A stretch of 64,000 nt of DNA. Source: Amborella trichopoda (taxonomy: Eukaryota > Streptophyta > Magnoliopsida > Amborellales > Amborellaceae). The stretch is from NCBI RefSeq assembly GCF_000471905.2, contig NW_006499436.1, positions 6,526,633-6,590,632 of the forward strand, read 5' to 3'. The notes beneath the pieces are model-generated. The model was not told the origin of the DNA, did no database searches, and saw only the letters and a list, made by a program, of their open reading frames with translations. This document shows, in pieces, positions 57,568-64,000 of the stretch (the stretch's first letter is position 1; the number at the start of each line of letters is the position of its first letter). A program made the translations under genes and the position numbers.

Positions 57568-58167
57568 TTGTGTCAACACTTTGTAACGGATTTTCATGGT
57601 GTGGCAGAAGTAACACAACAGGTTAACATCTTTGAACTCGGACATACCGATACCGAAGATCCATAGAAGGCCACCTCGAAAAACATCACAAAAATAAACC
57701 ATGACGTACACAAGTAAACCCAGCAATTCAAATTGCCAAATCAAACCCCCAATCACACAAATAAAAGACCAAAACAAAGGCCATATGTTCCACCCAAAAT
57801 ACCTAAACAAAAAAATCCCAGCGAATTCAAAGAAAACAGTTCAAAAAAAAATGGAAACAAACGCAGAATGAGCAGAAACACATTAAAGCAGAAACATACA
57901 TCAACCCAATCCTAAAAATACCTCAGTTTCACATGAAACCCATGCTAACGAGTGGACGGAAACAAAGAGTAGGGGCTGAGCAAAACCCACAAAACCAGTT
58001 CAATAAAGTCATAACCATGTTACAAGAACTGAAGTACAGAACCCATATTCATACATCAAAAGGGCAAGAGGTGGACTTTTACGTAAAAAAACATAAATGA
58101 ACAGAGGCAACAAGCCCAAAACAAGCAAACAAAGCTCCTCACCGAAAGAGAGAGAGAAAGAATTACC

Positions 58168-58600
58168 TGCAACAGGGTCTGTCTGTAAGAGACAGGAGAG
58201 GGAAAGAGCAGGGTCAATCAAGTAGAGAGACAGGTTTTGGTAACATGTTGGGTTCTTAACTCTCAGCAACCTCTTACTAATTTTAGCCCCTCTCTCTCTT
58301 AGAAGCCACCTTGAAGTGGGCACCTCTCTCTCTCTCCAGAAGAAGGGCAGAGGTACTCAGTCCTGAACGATGGATGCTTGTGAAGAGAGAGAGAGAGAGA
58401 GGTATTGAGTCCAGAAGGGTGGATGCTTGTGAAGAGAGAGAGAGAAAGAGAAAGAGAGAGAGAGAGCTTTGAAAAGGGTTGGTTGGTTTTGTGCTTCCTC
58501 AGAACAGGGGCATGAAGCCTGGAAGTAGTAGTAGAGAGAGAAAGAGATGAGAAGGTGGCGGAGGTTTTAGAGAGAGAGAGTTGGGGGATTTGCATCTACC
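58168..58600 (-). promoter_or_regulatory. Probable leader exon and promoter of the APD1-like gene
   Basis: The minus strand is CT-rich with (CT)n runs (GA on plus at 58385-58402 and 58433-58468), typical of plant 5' leaders. A tandem repeat of about 55 bp (GTACTCAGTCCTGAACG... / GTATTGAGTCCAGAAGG..., each with GGATGCTTGTGAAG) lies at 58352-58436. The transcription start cannot be placed. Confidence 0.4.
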
Positions 58601-58762
58601 ACCTTTCTTTTCGTTTACCCCTCTCTCTCTCTCTTCAATTTCTTTCTCTCTCTTGTTGATGGAAGGGGGAGATGTGGGGAACGTATGTTTATTTTTTACT
58701 AATGATCCCTATAATACCCTTCATCATTGCAAAATTATATCCGAACTACCACCTACTCTCTT

Positions 58763-59152
58763 TTATCTTGAAAGGTGCAATTGGTATACGGATGCATCCG
58801 TAAGTCCAGAAGTGGGTGCACGTTTAAATTTTATCGTGATATATAATTTTGATGTAAAATATTTTTAAGGTTATTTTAAAATTTATTTTTATATCTAATT
58901 ATAAAATTTTAAATTTTAAAAATAAGAGTTAAAATTAAGTAGATCTATAAACATAAAAATTTTGAAACTAGACAGTGTATGTTATAAAATGCATTATTTC
59001 TAAATCTTAAAATCTTTTTATTTTCTATGGTTATACATCTCGATGTCGAGATGATCAATCAAGAGGTTTTTCAACATTAAAACTACCTTTTTCTATGGAG
59101 TTTTTAGGTGCATCCATAGTTCTACATTATAAGGTTGCATCTTTATATAAAC
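58763..59152 (+). mobile_element. MITE, 'CCGAGGCTCTAAAC' superfamily, copy 5 (diverged)
   Basis: Core matches copies 1-2 (TTTATATCTAATTATAAAAT, AGTAGATCTATAAACATAAA, ATTATTTCTAAATCTTAAAA, CATCTCGATGTCGAGATGAT). It ends ATCTTTATATAAACTTTTTC. The left end is replaced by a GGTGCAATTGGTATACGGAT variant. Confidence 0.65.
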
Positions 59153-61673
59153 TTTTTCCTTTTGAAAATGTTGTGCGCTCTTCATTTTAAAAAGAATCTC
59201 TTGCCAATATATGGTCACCATTCCAAATTTTTTTGTCAATGTTTAGACATGCATGAGAAAATGGTGGATAAATTTGGGTTTTTTCTTACTTGTGTTTATT
59301 AAAGAGTTCATGCTTCCATAACCCTCTATTCAATCTTTATAATTTTATTAAAAGTTGTTTATTAAAAGTTCATGCATTCGATCTTGACATTCTAGAACTT
59401 CATGAGCAACTTTTTGGATGATTTTGTTCGATCATAAAAAATAAAAAAAATTTAAGAATTTTATTTTTTGGGATAATAATTTTTGAAGAGGAGGAGGGTA
59501 TACGTCTTTTTTCCTAAAGTATAAGTGTTGATTTAAATGTATAATATACTCCAAACAGTTAAAAAAAAAAAAAAAAGGGGAAAATAACATTTAACCCCCT
59601 CCCTAAAAATTTTATTTCTATTAGTCTTTTGGTTTCGTCAAAACCCTTTCTACCTCTCAAAATTAAAATTATGGGACTGTTAACCCTCTGATTGTGTTTT
59701 TTTTTTTATATATATATAAATTTGATCTTTTTATTTTATAAAATGCTCTCTTTTCTTTTTCTTTCGCCGAAAATCAATCTTACCTCCGTGCATCCCACTC
59801 TATAAATTTAGACATGGAAAGAAAATGATTTTTTTTTAATATTATGACCTATTTTACAATTACATCAATATCATTTTAACTTGAAAAATGATTAATCAAG
59901 ATATTTGTTACTATTATTAATAGATTATTATTATTATTTATTTATTAAAATATTTATCAAAATACCTTTAAGAGATAAAATATTTAACAACTAATATATT
60001 TTTATTGTTACTATTGTAACTATTAATTAATTATAATAATTATTATTATCAATAAAATTTATATAACAAGTCCCAAAAAAAATTTATGTATGGGTTTGGC
60101 ATTTTGTAAAACAAAAAAATCAAATTTATTAAAAAAACAAAAAATTTTAAATTTGAGAGGACCCAAGAGATTTTAGGTGAAACAAATTGACTAATAGAAA
60201 CAGAAAATTCAAAAAAAGAGTAAAAGGTTATTTTTTAAAAAAATAAATAAATATTGAAGTCATCATGGATATGTTTGAAACATGAAACCGAAAGTGACGA
60301 AAAGACCCCGAGGGAAAGGGTAGACAAGCCTTCTTGAATTATAACCCAAGGGGTTAGTTCACCTTGCGATGAGAGAGAAGGTTAATATGGACATATATCG
60401 GAAAGGAATAAGGGCATTTTGGGCATTAAGGTTGTATATTTTGATGCGGTTGGTGGGCGGGTACAATAGGCACCGACGGGTGGTGACTAGGTACGACGCT
60501 GCAATAGGCGTGCGGATAACGTCGCCAGAACCAAAAATTGTTCTTTCATTAAAAACCTAATCTAGAGAGAGAAAGAGGAGAGAGAGAGTGCAAAAATAGA
60601 ACCAAAAATCTCGCAAAATAATGAAGACAGTAAAGCGATGTGAAAGTTCGTTGAAAATGAGTAAAGCGAACAGAGAGAGAAAGAGTCCATTCCACAGGCA
60701 AGAAATATCAAATAAGATAGAGAGAGAGAAAAAAAGGAGAGAGAAAAAACAAAGGAGAGGGATGAAAAAGAGGAGAGAGAAAATGATGAAAATAGGGGTA
60801 GAGAGAAAAAGTAATAGGAGAGAGAGAGTGATGAAAAAGGGGAGAGAGAGAGAGAGTGAAAAAAAATGGCGATTGACCTAGCTAATTGCTGGAGGAGGTA
60901 TGTCGTTGAATAGGGAGGGGAGGAAGAGCGAATTGAAGTGTGGTGGGGGGAGGCGTTGACCACCGTCCCCCTTTGCGCTTTTCCTCATCGTACAAGCGTA
61001 TTTTTTTAATCAAATTAAAACAGGAAGTATTATAATATAATAATGTTTTAAAAAAAACGGATCGGTTGGGGCCGATTGTCCACTTTTGATCTTGGTTTGG
61101 ATTGACTGGATCAATGATCGAATTATTCTCGAATTGTCTCAATTAATTATTCAAAAAAATTCTAAATAAATAAAATTATCATCATCAAAAAGTCTTTTTT
61201 CAACTAATTTAGTATCTTGTACGCAAATCCTAGCATGTTGTTGTGCACTATTAAATGCATACTTTTAGTGCTAACTATATATTTAATTTTATTTTCAATA
61301 GATAAAATAAATTTAAAAATAAAATATACGGTTTATTGGATGTGGAGTTAGGGAGACTAGAGACAAAATCAGACCAGCTTAAAAATGAAAATTAAAAAAA
61401 TAAAATAAAAGGGAGGTCTTAAGGGAAAATTGAGCTGGGATCCATACCATTCTGAATCCGATTTGGTCCTGACTGATTTTGGATTTAGATCAACGACCTG
61501 GATCCCAGATCACCATATTTTTAAACACTGTAATAGACTATCATGTACTATTGAAATAAAAAGGTCACCTTTAATTTTAGCCGTTAGATATGAAGCCTAG
61601 TGGTTAAATATGTGTTAGCAAATGACTTTTTTGCACTTTGAACACAATAAGTAACCTACTAATATTAGGGGAC
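59153..61673. other. AT-rich non-coding stretch with GA-rich block
   Basis: No gene seen. Positions 60560-60870 are a purine-rich GAGAGA block that produces spurious Lys/Glu- and Ser-rich frames on the two strands. An A run lies at about 59560-59575. Confidence 0.55.
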
Positions 61674-62037
61674 GGTAGAGTTGAGGCTCTAAACAATCAA
61701 AGTATAGCGCACCTTCAAATAGTGTCGAGAATTGTGGTTTCGACACTGAAAATCTTTGTGATAGGCTTAAAATATTTTTTTATATCTAATTATAAATTTG
61801 AAGCCTCAAAAATAGTGTAGATCGAGCAAATTTATGAAACCTTGAAAATTGACGATCCAAAAATTAATTACAAGATGCACTATTTCCAAAACTTGAAATC
61901 CATTTTTTCTCATGCCCATGCATCTTGATGTCGAGATGATCTATTTGAGGATATTTGAGCATCAAAACAACCTCTTCTAGTAAAAATTTTGTGGTGCACT
62001 CTAATTTGATTGCTTTGAGCCTCGGCTCTATTTAAAT
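61674..62037 (+). mobile_element. MITE, 'CCGAGGCTCTAAAC' family, copy 6
   Basis: Left end GGTAGAGTTGAGGCTCTAAA, right end reverse complement ATTTAAATAGAGCCGAGGCT. The core contains CAAGATGCACTATTTCCAAA. Close to copies 1 and 2. Confidence 0.82.
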
Positions 62038-62048
62038 GTTTTCCTATA

Positions 62049-62404
62049 TGGGAAATGGTTTAATAGGGCGGCAGTCATATCGAAATAAGTAAAGCCTCAA
62101 CTCAAAACTCACTAAAAATTGTAATTATGGCGTCTGAAAACCATCAAATCGAACATATCAGCCTTGACCATTATATGTTTGTGAAAAAAAGGGATTTCAA
62201 ATACCAAAAAGTGTATACGGTAACAAATTGTCCAGACCATTCATTTAACTCTAAAAATAAGTATTTACAGATCTACAAGATCTGTACTATTGTTTTAGCT
62301 TCAAATCTCATAGTCGGTGATGGAAATTGAGTTTAGAACCATCATGGAGATTTCTTATGCCCAAGGGGCTTTCTGGGCGAAGATTCAGGATGAGGGCATA
62401 ATAA
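62049..62404. mobile_element. MITE, related subfamily 'GTAAAGCCTCA', copy A
   Basis: Shares with 62692-63073 the blocks AAATAAGTAAAGCCTCA, AAAAAGTG(C/T)ATA, CATTTA.CTCTAAAAATAAGT and TTTAGCTTCAAAT. Ends are less clear. Confidence 0.6.
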
Positions 62405-62691
62405 CAAATTTCCGCATGTTTATTTACCTTTTAGTTTAAAAATAAGCATTCCTTTCATAGATTTTAATGTCTTTAAATTTTAGTCCAATTAGAGAGGATA
62501 GAGGGAGAGGTATAGAGACTCATCATATATGTGTTCTAGATTTTAGTAGTGGAGAGATAAAAGTTCCCCCATATACCTAAGTTGATCGTTAATAAGCTTG
62601 CACTATCCTTTTCCTATTGCGTGCATAGAGCCTCAGCAAGAACTCGTGCGTTTAAATGGTCAACAAGAATTTTTAAAAAGGAAAATATGTT

Positions 62692-63073
62692 GATGGGGCT
62701 GCAGCCTCATCAAAATAAGTAAAGCCTCACTTCAAAGTCCACTGCAAAGTACAGTTCTGGCATTGAAAAATGTTTAAATCGATCATCTTGGCCTTGACTC
62801 TTATGGTTGTAAAAAAAAAAACATTAGGATTTCAATTCCTAAAAAAGTGCATATTATAACACATTGTCTAGACCGTCCATTTCATCTAAAAAATAAGTGG
62901 TTACGATCTGCAACATCCACACTATTTTTTTAGCTTCAAATTGCATCGTTGGTGTTGAAAATTGATTTTAGAGCCATCATAGAGATTCTGATGTGCAAAG
63001 TGTTTTCCGGACGAGTGTTTGAGGTGAGGCTTTATTTTGTTTTGATAAAGCCTAGGCCTCATAGAGACCGCAT
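62692..63073. mobile_element. MITE, related subfamily 'GTAAAGCCTCA', copy B
   Basis: Left GGCTGCAGCCTCATCAAAAT...AAAGCCTCAC pairs with right reverse complement ATGAGGCCTAGGCTTTATCA...AAAGCCTCAC. The internal core (AAAGTGCATATTATAACACA, GACCGTCCATTT) links it to the CCGAGGC family. Confidence 0.72.
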
Positions 63074-64000
63074 CCTTTTAAATCCTTTTAAAGCTGGCAT
63101 TTATTAAAAAAAATTAAAATTTAATAATGTCCTTGACATAATCCTCTATATCTAAAATAAGTAGGTAAAGAAACCGGCGAATCCTGTGCTCTTAGAATAC
63201 CAATTTCTCAATAATTATATGTCTTTTCCCCATTTCCATGAAAAAAAAAGACCCCAATTTCTCCTCGATTGAATGCACGTGCCATAAACCAGTTTATTTT
63301 ATCTACTAGGAGCGCAAAATAAAATTTATGATTGTAAACAAGAGCGCCTATAGCATGTTTCCACGGGAGCATACTGTACAGCAACTCCCTCGGGCAAAAT
63401 TGGTATTTAGAAGAAAATTTTTTTTTTCTTCTATTAAACTTTGGATCCATCTAAGTAATTATAGACAATTCTTTTCAAAGAAAGAATTTGGAAATTGAGT
63501 TCTTGAACATCTAGATCCTTCCCTCAAAAAATTAGACCCTTCCGATGCAATTTTAAGACATCATTCACAAAGAGAGTGCAGGTTAATTTTATTTATTTAT
63601 TTATTATTTGAGGTCTGTCACTAGATTCTAGATATTACATCCCAAAATTTGGGATCCAAAAAATATTCTTACAGTGAGTTTTGTCCAAGGGAGTAGATAG
63701 ACAGTATAAACCTACATGAGTAGGAAATCTTTTAGCTATAAAACAAGACGTTAGGAGAACAATTGCTCAAAAAAAAAAAAAGTTGGATCGTTATGTCATC
63801 CAATGAAATGACACCGGACGCTGCACCAACGAGGTGATTAGTAAGTTGGAATAAGTTGGTAATATAACTCATGTAGAAATCATTATATAGGCCTTATTTT
63901 ACTTGAAAATAAAATATTATGCAAATAAATATTCATGAAATTAACTATACTAATAATTTAATTTTCAATGTGCTATTTCCAAAAAAATTAATAATAAAAG
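63074..64000. other. Non-coding right edge of the window
   Basis: AT-rich; no gene or bounded repeat seen. The segment around 63650-63740 (AAGGGAGTAGATAGACAGTA) weakly resembles 27200-27260, possibly another dispersed repeat. Confidence 0.45.

Larger units (their letters stand above)
54804..58167 (-). other. Leader (5' UTR) intron of the APD1-like gene
   Basis: Bounded by a donor-like TTGCAG|GTAATT (GT at 58165-58166) and the acceptor TTTCAACAG before 54803. It contains the exon-like segment 55389-55529, a CT microsatellite and an assembly gap. Otherwise AT-rich. The leader exon assignment is inferred from the splice signals only. Confidence 0.5.

Noticed and set aside
57260-57810. Frames over CT repeats and the gap
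   Set aside because: Simple-sequence and N-containing translation with no biological content.
60562-60963. A 133-codon Ser/Leu-rich frame and its Lys/Glu-rich opposite
   Set aside because: Both are translations of a GAGAGA purine tract.
61042-61527. Possible hAT-like element with GTTTTAAAAAA ends and a GATCCAGGTC block
   Set aside because: Ends are only loosely inverted and no convincing 8-bp duplication was found.

Overview
The window is nuclear DNA of a flowering plant. Its genes have GT-AG introns, its 5' leaders are rich in CT/GA, and plastid-derived DNA and plant-type transposons (Mutator-like, hAT, Ty3/gypsy LTR, L1 and RTE LINEs, MITEs) fill the gaps. Introns of about 9 and 12 kb in one gene point to a fairly large, transposon-rich genome. 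The species cannot be fixed from this alone. One run of Ns (about 57386-57405) marks an assembly gap.

Host genes are few. (1) Positions 1132-1702, minus strand: exon 1 of a gene for an FHA-domain protein of the Arabidopsis FHA2 type; the rest lies left of position 1. (2) 24318-25631, minus: an intronless gene for a 437-residue Myb/SANT-like (trihelix-type) protein with a long charged coiled coil. (3) 32455-54784, minus, with an untranslated leader exon near 58.2-58.6 kb: a five-exon gene for the 'soloist' AP2/ERF-like factor (relative of Arabidopsis At4g13040/APD1). It is 210 residues long but spread over about 26 kb.

Everything else is mobile or decayed DNA. From 2080 to 9135 lies a 7.06-kb Mutator-like element with about 200-bp inverted ends and a 9-bp target duplication. 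It holds the tail of a MuDR-type transposase on one strand and a decayed plant-mobile-domain (PMD) gene on the other, with a dense array of TTTCGGATGT-type palindromes between them; the same palindromes occur in its ends. From 9270 to 11888 lies a hAT-type element that contains a MITE and a second hAT element (10211-11348) with a perfect 8-bp duplication. From about 12.88 to 16.0 kb there is scrambled plastid DNA (rpoB, ycf2, ndhF and ycf3 pieces). From 16 to 24 kb there are MITEs, short tandem duplications and two small hAT MITEs. From 26 to 32 kb there is a MULE-type MITE, tRNA-like SINE repeats and unidentified coding relics.

The 11.8-kb intron 2 of the AP2 gene holds a four-layer nest. 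A Ty3/gypsy-type LTR element (44148-50183, 5-bp duplication GCATC) was invaded by an L1 LINE (46300-47270), and its 3' LTR by an RTE LINE tail. That tail was in turn invaded by a 2-kb hAT element that encodes three tandem BED zinc fingers. Each insertion has a recognisable target duplication, so their order can be read directly. The 9.1-kb intron 4 holds a 428-bp tandem duplication, a TIR element and a minus-strand L1 fragment. To the right of the gene (58.7-64 kb) I see only AT-rich DNA, GA tracts and four MITE copies.

All calls come from reading the sequence and remembered family signatures; no database search was run.
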